64,000 nucleotides of DNA. Origin: Gonatopus flavifemur. Lineage: Eukaryota; Arthropoda; Insecta; Hymenoptera; Dryinidae. The notes beneath the pieces are model-generated. The model made no database searches. It was not told where the DNA came from and saw only the letters and a program-made list of their open reading frames with translations. The stretch is taken from contig JAFFJZ010000009.1 of assembly GCA_018340375.1 (NCBI GenBank), positions 20,104,501 to 20,168,500 on the forward strand, in the 5' to 3' direction. Positions 1-10,941 of this stretch are shown one piece after another. The translations under genes were made by a program, and so were the position numbers. Position 1 is the first letter of the stretch, and each line of letters starts with the position of its first letter.

Positions 1-1
1 A

Positions 2-2193
2 TTCAACGAATGTTCAGAAAGAACGAAACGTAGGAGAACGGAGAATATCAAAGTAAATACTCCTATCTCAGAGCTGTCTTACGCCACACAAATGTGTTTG
101 AGAGCGTCTGGACAGATCGAAGCCGCAAAAATTGTGAAGGATGTTACATCTTCTGATCCTGAGCTTGCCAAAATGTATATGAAAGGTTATCAAACTTTCA
201 AGCGAAATGAGCCAAAGATGTTGAATGATGAAGATGCTCTAGCTCTCCTAGTAGATGCCGAGCTCTCAAAACATCAGTACTGCTCATTGCGTGAGGCTGA
301 TCCGCAGAAATTTCCACCTTATAAAAAAATTCAACTGGCCAAACGCATGTGTGTCCCTGACAAGGAATTAATTCAAATAACAGAAACCTGCGCTGTTGTG
401 CAACTACAAGCACTTCTTGATCACACAGCTACACGTATTTTAGAGCTACAGAATTCGGTTTTGTCAACTTTATCTGATGAAGAGTTACAAAACCTGGTAC
501 TTATTTCCAAATGGGGGTTTGATGGGAGGTCTGGCCACTCCTCATACAAACAAGCATATCAAAGTTCGGAAGCTAGTGATTCCGCTGTGTTCATTACTTC
601 ACTTGTGCCTCTCCGCCTACACTGCAATTCAAAAATAATTTGGCAGAATCCAAGGCCATCATCAACCGGATTTTGTAGGCCAATCAAAATAGAGTTTGTG
701 AGAGGATCAACTGAAGTTTCGGTTGCAGAGAAGCTACGGGTTGATAATGAAATAGAAAATCTGAGGGCTACTTCTTTCAGAACTGATGAAAAACATGTTT
801 CAGTGAAACATGAGATGATTTTTTCTATGGTGGACGGGAAGGTATGCAATGCCATAACTGAGACAACCTATACCCAGAAGTGCTATATATGTGGTGCCAC
901 ATCTAAGGAATTCAACAAAATTGATGATATAGTATCCAGGCCGGTCAAAACCGAAAACCTCCAGTTTGATTTGTCTTGTCTACACGGCTGGATACGATTT
1001 TTTGAGGGCCTCCTGCATTTGTCTTATGAGCTACCTATTCAGAAGTGGCGAGCACGAAAACAAGATAAAGCTTTGGTGGAAGAATGAAAAAAGGTTGTAC
1101 AGAAAAGTTTTGAAGAAAAATGTGGCCTCATTGTCGATGTTCCTAAGCCAGGGTTTGGGAACTCAAATGATGGGAATACCGCTGGGCGATTTTTCGCACA
1201 ACCCGAAGTTTCTGCCGAAATCACAGGGGTGGATGTCAACCTAATACAACGACTTCATGTAGTATTAGCTACCGTTTCAAGTGGCCATGAAATAGACGTT
1301 GAAAAGTTTCGGAGTTACGCTTTAGACACGGCACGCTACTACGCGACAAAATATCCGTGGTACCCAATGTCACCTGCGATGCACAAGTTTTTGATTCACG
1401 GACCTGAAATCATTGCATCTGCTCTTCTACCTATAGGCCAATCGACTGAGGAAGCACAAGAGGCTCGTAACAAAGATTCTAAAAGGTGAAAATGATGTAT
1501 ATCACTTAATAATAGTCTATATTTGTCACAGTGGACTCGACACTTTGAAGGGAAAAATTTGACTTCTCAAGTACTGCAATCAGTTTGATACATTGCACAA
1601 TACGGTTTTGACTACTAGGCAAACTATATATTTATGGTAACCTCGAGAATATATGTTCGCGAAGATTGTTTTGTTCTGGTAAGGAATTCGGGGAATTATG
1701 AATATTCATATACTTTTTTTTATTGATAAGCCACATTGTTCATCCTCTGGAAACATAAATTCATAGACTAGAAAACAATTTTGAGAATCAAGTAAACTTA
1801 TGAATTAGAGGATTTATTCAAAACTTTATACTGAGGACCCCAAAGTGCAGCTGCTTTTTGTTTTTCCTTGATTTTGCTTGTCATGTTGAGATCAAAAGCT
1901 TTAACGGTGTCGATGAATACATAATTATATCCAAATATCTTAACAACATTCATTCCCAAAGGTACCGAGAGCATCACTCCAGGAAATGCAGTAGAGAAAA
2001 AACGAATGAAGACATTTTTAAATGGTTCCTTTTGAGTTCTGATCCAATGTTATCGAGTAAAAGACAGTTGCCCAAGAAAAAACTAAAGTTTCTCCCTAGA
2101 GACGTGTTAAGCCTGATCAAAACTCCGGATATACTTGATGAAAACAACGTAACTTTCCCATCATCTTCCTCTGAGAGTGAAGAAGGAGACTGA
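2..2193 (+). pseudogene. Transib (RAG1-like) transposase, 5' end outside window
   Basis: Cut-and-paste DNA transposase of the Transib superfamily, the family from which the RAG1 recombinase core derives. The frame is open from the first bases of the window, so the N-terminus lies upstream. Seen in order: DGRSGHSSYKQ (first Asp, codon about 521-523), RPSSTGFCRPIKIEF, SMVDGKVCNAIT (second Asp, about 833-835), CYICGAT (zinc Cys pair), SNDGNTAGRFF, YPWYPM, MHKFLIHGPEI (zinc His pair in RAG1) and EEAQEARNK (catalytic Glu, about 1460-1462). One TGA at 1085-1087 breaks the frame, and the same frame continues beyond it. After 1485 the C-terminal part (YREHHSRKCSREKTN and on to the stop at 2193) resumes at 1962 across a GT-AG intron. 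The family call is from remembered motifs and is strong. The stop suggests a dead copy unless it is a sequence error. Confidence 0.87.
1486..1961 (+). other. Candidate spliceosomal intron in the Transib transposase
   Basis: Coding similarity stops at AAAAG and resumes 476 bp later after CCCAAAG. The boundaries are GTGAAA and CAAAG, a GT-AG pair. Joining them completes an Arg codon (phase 2) and moves the reading frame exactly as needed to continue the conserved C-terminal segment. An insertion of another element is the alternative, but no terminal repeat or target duplication is visible. Confidence 0.72.
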
Positions 2194-2440
2194 TCTGAGT
2201 AAAAAAAGTGTGGCAAAAGTAAAAACCATTACGATTTCAGTTTTTTATATTATTGTATATATTGTGAATGTATATATCTTTCGATTTAACACATTTGGTG
2301 TGTTAATATCATTCGATAATTATATTATTAATGATTCAATGTTGGAAATAATAATAATAATGATCATAATAGGAACAACAAAATGGGCCGTTTAGTTCTT
2401 GTTTAATATTAAGTTATGAATGAAGTTTTGATTTTTGGCA

Positions 2441-3005
2441 TCCGCCATCCTGAATTTCGGAATTCTGACAACGGATTCGTGATCAGCGATCCCGAAAACC
2501 CTCGGGTACCGAGTTTGAAGGGAATCCGATGATTTTTACAATTTCCGTCCGCTATATTGAGTCCGTTATTTTGAATTTTGAATTTCAGACCGTGGATTCG
2601 TGATCAGCGACCACAGGAACCCCTGAGTACCGAGTTTGAAGAAAATGCGATGATTTTCCTCATTTTTGTCCACCATATTGGATCCGCCATTCTGAATTTC
2701 AAAATTTTGACAACGGATTCGTAATTGGTGACCCCAAAAACTCCTGGATGCCGAGTTTGAAGAAAATCCGATGATCTTCTCGATCTTATTCCACCATTTC
2801 GGATCCGTCATTTCGAATTTCGAAATGCAGACAACGGATTTGTAATCAGCGACCCCCAAAATCCCTGGGTACCCAATTTGAAAAGAATCCGATGATTTCT
2901 TCCAATTTTCGTCCGCCATATTGGATCCGCCATTTTGAATTTTGAAATTCTGACAACGGATTCGTAATCAGTGCCCCCATAAACTTCTCGAGTACGAAGT
3001 CGCAA
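2441..3005. repeat. 121-bp tandem repeat array, about 4.6 units
   Basis: The motif TCCGCCAT (with variants) recurs at 2441, 2562, 2683, 2804 and 2926, a period of 121-122 bp. Each unit then contains a GACAACGGATTCGTRATCAG-like block and an AATCCGATGAT-like block. Units differ by about 10-20 percent by eye. The array lies directly between the Transib relic and the foldback-like structure. Open frames crossing it on the minus strand are by-products of the period and are not genes. Confidence 0.85.
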
Positions 3006-3039
3006 GCGAATTTGAGAGCCCCTTATAATTTTGTCCAGC

Positions 3040-3205
3040 TTTTTGGCATTTGGCCCCACTGTGCCTCGATGGTTCTCATAAGGGTTCCCAGATAGGATCC
3101 CATAAGGGTCCCCCTGGGAATTTGACACAAACATTATGACCAGAACTCATCTGGGAACCCTTATGGGATCCTACATGGAAGCTCATGTGAGATCCTACAT
3201 GAAGT
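3040..3205 (+). repeat. Outer arm repeat, left copy
   Basis: This block contains GGGTTCCCAGATAGGATCCC and, further on, CTGGGAACCCTTATGGGATCC, which is nearly its own reverse complement, so the block can also form a hairpin. The same order of motifs is found on the minus strand at 8635-8790. Confidence 0.7.
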
Positions 3206-3339
3206 GTTTTTGAATCGTTTCATTCTTAATACTTATATCAAATCTCCCCCAATAAGAACTTTGATAACTGAAAAGATGATTTTGATCAGTACAAACAATG
3301 GTGGACGAATACTGTTTGCAACAGTGGCCCAGTGATCTC

Positions 3340-4195
3340 TTTTGATACTGGAATATTCTCCAACAATGTGTTACATTAGTTTATCAATAACACAGGTCAA
3401 CATTTGATCCACGCTGGAACACCAGAAGAGAGGTGGGTACCTATAAGTTTTGGTATATAAGGTTCCTGGGTCAATATGACCCCATCACGTCAGGATCAAG
3501 GTCAAATCAAGGTCAAACATCTCAAATTGAGAGATATAATTTTTTTGGCCCCGGATTCCGGACCAGCGAGATATTTCACATCCAAATACACTTTTACATT
3601 CAAATGAAAGTGGTATTTGCAGGTCATATTGAGGTCAATATGCAGGTAAAATCCTGTTTTTGAACCTTTTTTTTTATATTAGGCTAAACAGGCTCTTGTA
3701 TTAGTTGACTTCCACGTTTTGGGGGTCGGAGAGTGAGATTCCTAGGTCTATATGACCCCATCACGTCAGGATCAAGGTCAAATCAAGGTCAAACATTTCA
3801 AATTGGAAGATATAATTGTTTTTACCCCGGATTCCGAACCAGCGGGAAATGTTACATCCAAATACATTTCTACATTCGAATTGAAGTTATTTCTGCAGGT
3901 CATATGAAGGTCATATGTAAGTAAAATCCTTTTCTTGAATGTCTTCTCTGATATTGGCTAGGCAGGGTCTTAGATTAGTTGACTTCTATGTTTTTGCGGT
4001 CGCAGATCACGATTCCGGGGACTATATGCCCCCATCACGTCAGAATCAAGGTTAAATTGAGGACAAACATCTTCACATCGAAGGATATAATTTTTTTAAT
4101 CCCGGATCCTGAACGGCCGGGACATTTTGAATCTTGATGAATTCTTATAATCCAATCAAGCTGATATCTGCAGGTCAAATGTTTTTTTCCGGATT
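3340..4195 (+). repeat. Tandem array of about 275-bp units, left arm
   Basis: CCCATCACGT occurs at 3481, 3757 and 4031 (periods 276 and 274). Each is followed by GGATCAAGGTCAAAT-like and CCCGGATTC-like blocks and a GCAGGTCA motif. The third unit decays after about 4195. The lead-in at 3340-3455 also matches the reverse complement of 7930-8060, so homology extends beyond the tandem part. Confidence 0.82.
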
Positions 4196-5151
4196 CTCTG
4201 TCTTTCGAAATCTGTTCAACCTCAATATGAACGATTCACTCTTGCTCGTCATAAGAGTCCGCTTTAAAGGACAAGACTAAAGTGATCCCTCCAAAAACGC
4301 CAATTTTCAAGATTCTTGTTTGTGAATAATTAGAAAGGTGCCATTCAAATTGGAATGCAGGAAGGTGTTATGCTACTATTGAAGTTCAGAATAACATCTT
4401 TGTCCAATTTTTTTCTGCAAATATGGCGGCCTGACAGGCGATTGATTGGTGCGCTGTGGAAATTCATAGTCGTTTGGTGGGAGAAATAACCCAGTCCAAG
4501 ATTGAACCGAAACAATGCACCAAAAATAATTCGTTTTTGTCACCCAAAATGTAGTGAAATACGTATCGCTTGAGGAAAATATGCTTTTTTACGGAATGGC
4601 ATCGATTTGAAGAAAAACGTAGGATTTTCACCCCAAAATTCGTGACTTAAGAGAAACGTAAATATCAATATTTCGTAACACCCGTATGTATTTCATCGGA
4701 TGACCTTATCACGAATACAATTAGAAAAAGACCGAGGCAATTGATTGAAAGTTGGCAGAGCTCACGCTCCCACCGATTTTCAAGATACAGTTCTCAGTTA
4801 AACATTTAAAGTTTTCATAACGGTTTGTTGTGAATCAAGATGACTTGGATAGAAATCACCTCTAATTTCCTTCACTGGGCCCATATTGCATCTTTTCTAC
4901 ATCTATGTGATCGATATTCACTCTCTTCTGACAGGTCAAATAGGCAGGTAAAGAGCCAGAGATTTGGTTTCCGAAAGTCACCATGCTAGAACGTCAACGC
5001 ACTTGTGCACGCCTCTATTTCCACGTTTCAAAAATTATCTTTCCACTTGGAATCTCGATTTGTAGATCATGGCCTATCATTTCCAAATCTATGAAGAGTA
5101 TTCCGAGCCAAAAGAAAATTCATTCAATTTTTTGGAAAGTACAATGTGGTG
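4196..5151. other. Stretch without recognisable gene
   Basis: This is the core side of the left foldback arm, downstream (in its own orientation) of the broken minus-strand gene. I see no long open frame, no RNA gene and no clear repeat here. Confidence 0.5.
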
Positions 5152-6651
5152 TCACCGCTTGAAATGCTCACGTTTACTTTCTAAAAATGATCTCTTAACA
5201 CCTTGCCTTTCATGTGACATGTTTGTGTCTCTTTTTGAACACCAGAAATAGTCTGCCAACCTATTCTTCCCCCAAATACCTTGAGATCTTTTCTCAAACT
5301 CACTTAAGTCTTGATGCATTCTTTCACCGTGTTCTTCACTAAATGCTCCAAGATTTTCTGGAAAGAAGTCAAGGTGAGAATCAAGAAAGTGAAGCTTGAG
5401 ATTAATCAAACATCCTACTTCTTTGTAATCCTTCACCATTTTCGCGACAATATTTTTATGCTCGGGGTCTTTATTGTTCCCTCAAAATTTTTCTGTAACC
5501 TCCCTAAAGCTGCACCATGCTGCTTTTTCTTGATCATTCATTCGCTTCTCGAATTCCTCATTTTTTAAGAGTGTCCTTATTTCGGGTCCTGTGAATACGC
5601 CCTCTTCTATTTCCGCTTCAGAAAGATGAGGTAATACTTGAAAAATGTACATAAAAGCAGCACTTCCATCTTTTCTCATTACTTTGACAAATTGCTTTGC
5701 TAGCCCCAATTTGATATCTAACGGTGGTGAAAGAACTTTGTCTCTTGATATCAGACTCAGACTTCTGATATTTTTTTCACCAGGAATCAATTTTCCTCTC
5801 AACGACCAATTCTTTCGAACATAGTGTTCATCTCTAGCCCGACTATTCCGTTCGCAGATGAAGCATGGATATGATGTGAATCCCGATTGTTGCCCAAGCA
5901 AAGTTGTGAATATCCTCAGGTCTCCACAATCTGGCCAGTTATGAATCTCATACTTTAGTTTCTGCAATAATAATTCCAAGCTATGGTACTTTTCATCTAG
6001 TATGACAGAATGAGCAACTGATAAAGGAGCGTAGACATTTCCGTTGTGAAGCAAGATAGCTTTTCAGCTTCTTCTTGAAGAATTTATGAACAGACGCCAA
6101 TCCCTAGCTGTATACTCTATGCTGTATTCTTTGACCAAACCTTCGATATTATTGCAATAAACTAAATTTGGCAACTTCGAGAAAAACTTCCTAAAGGGTC
6201 GTTCTCTTGAACGATAGTGTGTTACACGCGTTCCTGGAGTCAAAAATTGTTTCTCTTCCAGTCTGGATGCTAATAGTTCAGATTTATCTTTTGAGAGTCC
6301 TAAGTCTCGGCACAAGTCACTGAGTTCATCTTGGTTCATCTTTTCTCGATTCAATTTATTGTTCTCAATATTTGATCCTTTTTCACTAAAATTATCACTT
6401 TCTTCATTCTCTGAAGTATTCAAACTTTGATCTGGCGTCTCTGCATCGATAGTGATATTATCTGCGGGAATTTTATCAACGTTGTCTTCATCATCTACAT
6501 CTTTACGGTCGTTCCCATCGATTTTGGCGCTGATATACACGGAGGGAGTGACAGATGTCACGCACGCATAGGAAATTGTGTGTCTATTGACAAAATTGAA
6601 GCCTTTCACGTTGGTCAAACAAAAGTAACAATCAGAAGTATGATCTGTTGG
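5152..6651 (-). pseudogene. TE-associated protein of unknown function, broken by two TGA codons
   Basis: A single frame runs from about 6651 to 5152 on the minus strand, interrupted by TGA at 6064-6066 and TGA at 5482-5484, with a TAA just upstream at 6652-6654. Recognisable segments in order are SDCYFCLTNVKGF (CxxC), an acidic linker, LGLSKDKSELLASRL, ARDWRLFINSS, AILLHNGNVYAPLSVAHSV, SGFTSYPCFICERNSR (CxxC), PPLDIKLGLAKQFVKVM, MNDQEKAAWCSF, LHFLDSHLDFFPENLGAF and SEEHGERMHQDLSEFEKR. I recall proteins with this motif order as a high-copy family in aphid and other invertebrate genomes, usually annotated only as uncharacterised. The biochemical role is unknown to me. Context inside inverted arms and high copy elsewhere suggest a mobile-element protein. 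Confidence 0.75.
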
Positions 6652-6662
6652 TTATCTCCATA

Positions 6663-7140
6663 TCATTGGCTTCGAAAATATTCGTTTATCAGATTCATTG
6701 AGGGCACTGTGACATCCAGAACATATAGATTGAGGCGTCCAAATCTTGTCGACTGTGTAGCTATCGATATCGAAGCACTCGTTATATATTTTTTTTCATC
6801 AAATCCGAAAACATAAATTTCTTCGATTGGAGAATATACTCCCCACATACGACACAGAAATTGGCCATCCTTTTCATGCAAGACGAGGATTGACTCGTCG
6901 CATTCGACTGTACAAAGGCCAAGTTTCCCACCAATGTAGAGCTGCGGTTGCATGATGACGACGCCTGCGGGCCCGCTTTCCCACCCTGACCAGCCGCCGG
7001 TTCTGGGTCTCCAAAACCCTGTCCCGTAACATTATCCCGTATGGTTGCCATAACGACATGGAAGCCGTAACCCAGGGACCTAGCCGGAACGCGGGACAAC
7101 TCCGTTGAGGAGGTGGCCTGGGCGCAATCACACGTGATAA
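6663..7140 (-). other. GC-rich segment joined to the unknown gene, possible LINE 5' fragment
   Basis: About 6955-7140 is much richer in GC than everything around it. It is open in more than one minus-strand frame, for example MATIRDNVTGQGFGDPEPAA. It leads into another open stretch to 6663 (start MQPQLYIGGKLGLCTVECDE), whose frame differs from the downstream gene. The base composition suggests a separate origin. It reminds me of 5' ends of insect non-LTR elements, but I cannot confirm that. Confidence 0.3.
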
Positions 7141-7164
7141 CCGCTTAAATCGAACAGAAGATTC

Positions 7165-8060
7165 AAAAAAATAATTTTACCTGCATATTACCTTCATATG
7201 ACCTGCAGATATGACTTCAATTTGAATGTAAAAGTGTATTTGGATGTAAAATTCCACGCTGGTTTGGAATCCAGGATCAAAAAAATTATTTCTTCCGATT
7301 TGAGATGTTTGACCTTGATTTGACCTTGATTCTAACGTGATGAGGTTATATAAACGCCGGAATCGTGATCTGCGACCCCAAGAACGTCAAAGTCAGCCAA
7401 TTCAAGAGCCTGCCTAGCCTAATATCAGAGAAAAGATTTGAAAAAAGAATTGTACCTACATATGACCTTTATATGACCTGCAGATATCACCTAAATTTGA
7501 ACGTGGAAGTGTATTCGGATGTAAAATCTTCCGCAGGTTCGGAATCCGGGGTCAAAAAAATTATATCTTTCGATTTGAGATGTTTGACCTTGATTTGACC
7601 TCGATTCTGATGTGATGGAGTCATATAGACCCCAGAACCGTGATCTGCTACCCTCAAAATGTGAAAGTCAACTAATCCAAGAGCCTGCTTAGACTTACAT
7701 AAAAAAAAGATTCAAAAACAGGATTTTACCTATATATGACCTTTATATGACCTGCAGATATCATTTTTATCCGAATGTAAGAATGTATCTGAATGTAAAA
7801 TTTCCCGCTGGTTCGGAATCCGAAGTCAAGAAAATCATATCTTTCGATTCGAGATCTTTGACCTTGATTTGACCTTGATCCTGACGTGTTGGGGTCATAT
7901 GGATCCAGGAATCGTGATCTGCGATCTCCAAAACTAACAGGTAACCACCTCTGTTCTGGTGTCCCAGCGTGGATCAAATCTTGACCTGTGTAATTGATAT
8001 CTTTTTGATAGCTCTGGCAACTATTTTTTGAGTGGATCTGACAGCAATTTTCAGTGGTGC
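7165..8060 (-). repeat. Tandem array of about 275-bp units, right arm (inverted)
   Basis: The reverse complement of the left-arm CCCATCACGT block occurs near 7334, 7609 and 7882 (periods about 274). Each comes with the matching TGACCTTGATTTGACC and ATGACCTGCAGATAT motifs. The segment 7930-8060 matches the left lead-in at 3340-3455. The first unit on this side is the most divergent. Confidence 0.82.
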
Positions 8061-8634
8061 AGAATAATTCATGTTCATGTTTCAATCTGTCTAATTTTTC
8101 TGAAGTAGATGTGAATAAAGTTCAAAATGTGTGAAATTCAATGGTACAGCTCAACATACATCCTCATCTAACGTACTTTTGTATTGTAAAAACAAATACT
8201 TGAAATTAAATATGTTGACAAATAAAAAATATATATTTGTAATTTTAATTCGAAAAAATACAGTTTGATTACAAGGATTGATTACAAATTGCAGTGACTC
8301 GACATTATCGATATTGATTTAACCTGGTCTAAACTCTAATATCATAACGCTGCCCTGAATTTTGATGACGGAAATATTTAATACGTTTCCCTGTGAAAAT
8401 AGAGAAACTAGAGATACCTCTCATGTTTGAATGGAATTATAATTTCATAGATGAATAATTGCACGTACCCCCTCATAATTTGTTCATTTTTATATTTTAG
8501 AGATCCTAAGTTCAATTATATATATAAATTGATTTTATTCACAGTTGGGTGAATTGAAAATTTATTTCCCAAGTATATACGGAAAGCATGAAATTTCAAG
8601 AAATTTTGACCAATTATAAGATTCTATGTCGAAT
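8061..8634. other. Stretch without recognisable gene inside right arm
   Basis: AT-rich sequence lies between the inner array and the outer repeat. The left arm has only about 135 bp in the equivalent place, so part of this is probably an insertion on the right or a deletion on the left. No open frame or repeat is recognised. Confidence 0.5.
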
Positions 8635-8790
8635 ACAATGTCTTATATAAAGTCCCACAAGGGTTCCCAGATGGGTCCATGGCAAAAAATTTGTGTGCCG
8701 AATTCGCAAGGGAACCCTTATGGGATCCTATCTGGGAACCCTCGAGGATCCCTATGAGGGATCCCTTGAAGTTTTTTTTGATCGGGGAAA
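8635..8790 (-). repeat. Outer arm repeat, right copy (inverted)
   Basis: It carries AAGGGTTCCCAGATGGG, GGAACCCTTATGGGATCCTA and CTGGGAACCCTCGAGG in the reverse order and strand of the block at 3040-3205. Confidence 0.7.
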
Positions 8791-9239
8791 ATGTCGAATT
8801 TTGACACTCATACATGAATGGTCGTGACTTTGCTACTGTTTCTTACATTTCCCAACAGTATTTTTGTCAAATATCTCGATTCCTTGCACTTAAGCTACCC
8901 AAGCAATTACCGATAGGTACGGTGCTATTTGTTGGCGATCCAATCACGTACATTTTGACATCTTTTGAAATTAGTTTGGTCGCTCCTGAATTGAGATATA
9001 ATCCAATTAGTTAAACTACGATCGAAAAATTCTTTCCCTAATCTCACAAATTCATATTTCGACAACTAATCCATAGAAGGATTTGTTTACCGTGACTTTG
9101 ACATTCAGTGAGCCAAAATGCATAGGAGAAGAATAGTGGCCTCGAATGTACGAAAAATTGTTTCATTTTGTAAACTAGTGTTATAACATGTTATCACATG
9201 GTGGAATTCTCACAATGCAAAATTAGAGGTAGCCTATAA
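8791..9239. other. Stretch without recognisable gene
   Basis: A 66-codon open frame at 8814-9014 has no recognisable motif and is best treated as chance. Nothing else was seen. Confidence 0.45.
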
Positions 9240-9500
9240 CTTTTGGCGGACTTCGGACGAACCTATGACAGACTTTTGACGAACTCCTAACGTTTTTTTG
9301 ACGAACTTCCCACGGGAATTTGCATGAACGCTTGATAAACTCCCGCCAGACTTCTGACGAACCTCTGACAGAGTTTTGATGAACTTCTCACAAACTTTCG
9401 ACAGACCACTGACAGGCTTTTGACAAACCTCTGACAGATTTTCGACAAACTGCTGTTGGATTTTCCATGAACTTTCGAAGGACTACTGATGAATACAGGA
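9240..9500 (+). repeat. Degenerate array of a roughly 20-bp motif, left copy
   Basis: Variants of GACTTTTGACGAACCTCTGACAG recur about twelve times with a loose period of 18-22 bp. The reverse-complement version of the same motif forms a second array at 10745-10900. Confidence 0.65.
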
Positions 9501-10093
9501 TGTTTTCTACGCGGATTTTCAACAGGATCATCACCGACGTTCAATCAACTCTCCATGTGAAAAGAATATACGGCATTGGTCTTAAAAAGTGTGTCATTGA
9601 TCAAGTAACCTATTGTTTTAAGGTCGATAAAAGTGCGGGTCTGTTAATGAAAGTATCGGAGAAGTCGGAAAGAGTGCAGGTTACAAGACGATCTTATACT
9701 TGGGAACATACATTGTTCATCAAGTCAAATATCGAATAAAGAAAGACTCGAGACTTTTCTTTGGTTTTTAACAATGATTATTGATCAAAACTCAAGTGGA
9801 ACTGGAATTCGGACTCTTGTAACTTATGTTTGCATTTTCACATTAATTATTGAGAATCCGATGTCAAGTTGAAGTACATCTCAGAGTGATTTTCAGCGAC
9901 TTTGGATTCGCTGTGAGAAAAAATGTTATTACCCAAAAGTCACGTCAAGGTATCAATGAAAATAAATCCTGATGATTCTTGGGTGATTTTCGGGAGGAAG
10001 ATCACTGATCAAAAGTTGGATGAAAGTGAAGTGCGGAATCGATGCTCGAGAATATTTTTTCGATTTTATAACACTTCCGAGGAATTCGAAGTG
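9501..10093. other. Stretch without recognisable gene
   Basis: Two open frames (9467-9739 and 9923-10156) show no recognised motif. The first starts inside the repeat array. Nothing further is supported. Confidence 0.4.
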
Positions 10094-10342
10094 CACTGTA
10101 AAAAAAATTTGTTGAATTCCAAACAAAAATGCTTGGAAATTTACAAACTTGGTTGAGAAAAATAATTTCCGAACCTTTTTTGTAAATTGCCGAACAAAAG
10201 TTTGTGAATTCTCAAAAATCTTCGTGGAATCACAAAATTTTTTGAATGTTTACAAACTTTTGTTTGGTAATTTACAAAAAAAGTTTGTGTAAAAAACTGC
10301 CCAACTTCTTTGGCAGTTTAGGAAGTATATTTTTTACACTGT
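10094..10342. mobile_element. Probable MITE with CACTGTAAAAAA-type ends
   Basis: The left end reads CACTGTAAAAAAAATT and the right end, in reverse complement, reads CACAGTGTAAAAAATAT. The inside holds a further inverted pair around 10179-10207 and 10254-10276 (AACAAAAGTTTGT against ACAAACTTTTGTT). The terminal match is short and no target duplication is clear. Confidence 0.45.
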
Positions 10343-10744
10343 GGGGACAAACAATTCAACATCCATTTTTGATGGGATTTCATGTTCTTCAGGTTATAAC
10401 ACCATTAACTGAACGTCTTGTCATGGATCTTGAATATTTTCTACTTCACTTCACAAATAAGAAAAATCATTGTCGATCTGGAGTCACAAAAAAGTGCGAA
10501 TCAGAGTTCAGCACAGAACTTCCTGTGATTTTGTACCAATTATCACAGAAGTAAAACTCGAGTCGATCTTAGTGATGCTTGATCAATTTTCCCAAACATC
10601 ACGTGGCCTGGAAGGATGTCTGAGCCTTTTTGGAAGACTTTTGATGCGCGTTACATTCACTCGTACTCAACGTTTTTGAATTGTACGTGATTTTTGAGTA
10701 CATAAAATTCGGGATGAGCCCGTTGAGAATCTGTTCATCATGAA

Positions 10745-10900
10745 TCAATCAACGATCTGTCAGGAATCCATCAATAAGCCGTCAGAAGTTTATTGGAAAT
10801 CCACCAAAATTTCGTCAAAAGTCCGTCAGGAATTTGTCGAAAATCCATCAGAACTTCATCAAAAGTCTAAAGTAGTTAATTGAAAACCCGTCTGCAGTTC
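10745..10900 (-). repeat. Degenerate array of a roughly 20-bp motif, right copy (inverted)
   Basis: Variants of GTCAAAAGTCCGTCAGGAAT repeat here and are the reverse complement of the motif at 9240-9500. The two arrays bracket about 1.2 kb that contains the MITE-like unit at 10094-10342. Confidence 0.6.
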
Positions 10901-10941
10901 ATCAGAATTTTGGTGGAAAATTTGTCAAAACGTCTTTCCCG

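Larger units (their letters stand above)
3040..8790. mobile_element. Foldback-like composite element with inverted tandem-repeat arms
   Basis: Sequence at 3040-3205 recurs in reverse complement at 8635-8790. Inside these, sequence at 3340-4195 recurs in reverse complement at 7165-8060, both as about three units of a 275-bp repeat. Together they form two long inverted arms around a core of about 3 kb holding a broken gene read on the minus strand. The right arm has roughly 400 bp more than the left between its outer and inner blocks. No target duplication was found, so the limits are approximate and the assignment as one mobile unit is inference. Confidence 0.6.

Noticed and set aside
1527..1533. 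CACAGTG heptamer like a RAG recombination signal inside the Transib intron
   Set aside because: No A-rich nonamer at 12 or 23 bp spacing and no matching partner; a 7-mer is expected by chance.
2566..3134. Minus-strand open frames encoding repeated IGRNHRILFKLGTQGFWG-like peptides
   Set aside because: They follow the 121-bp tandem repeat and have no independent support as protein-coding.
3433..3924. Plus-strand frames with repeated GSRSNQGQT peptides
   Set aside because: Products of the 275-bp array read in one frame; the inverted arm gives the same peptide from the other strand.
9923..10554. Short open frames near 10 kb
   Set aside because: They run into a MITE-like unit and lack recognisable domains or splice context.
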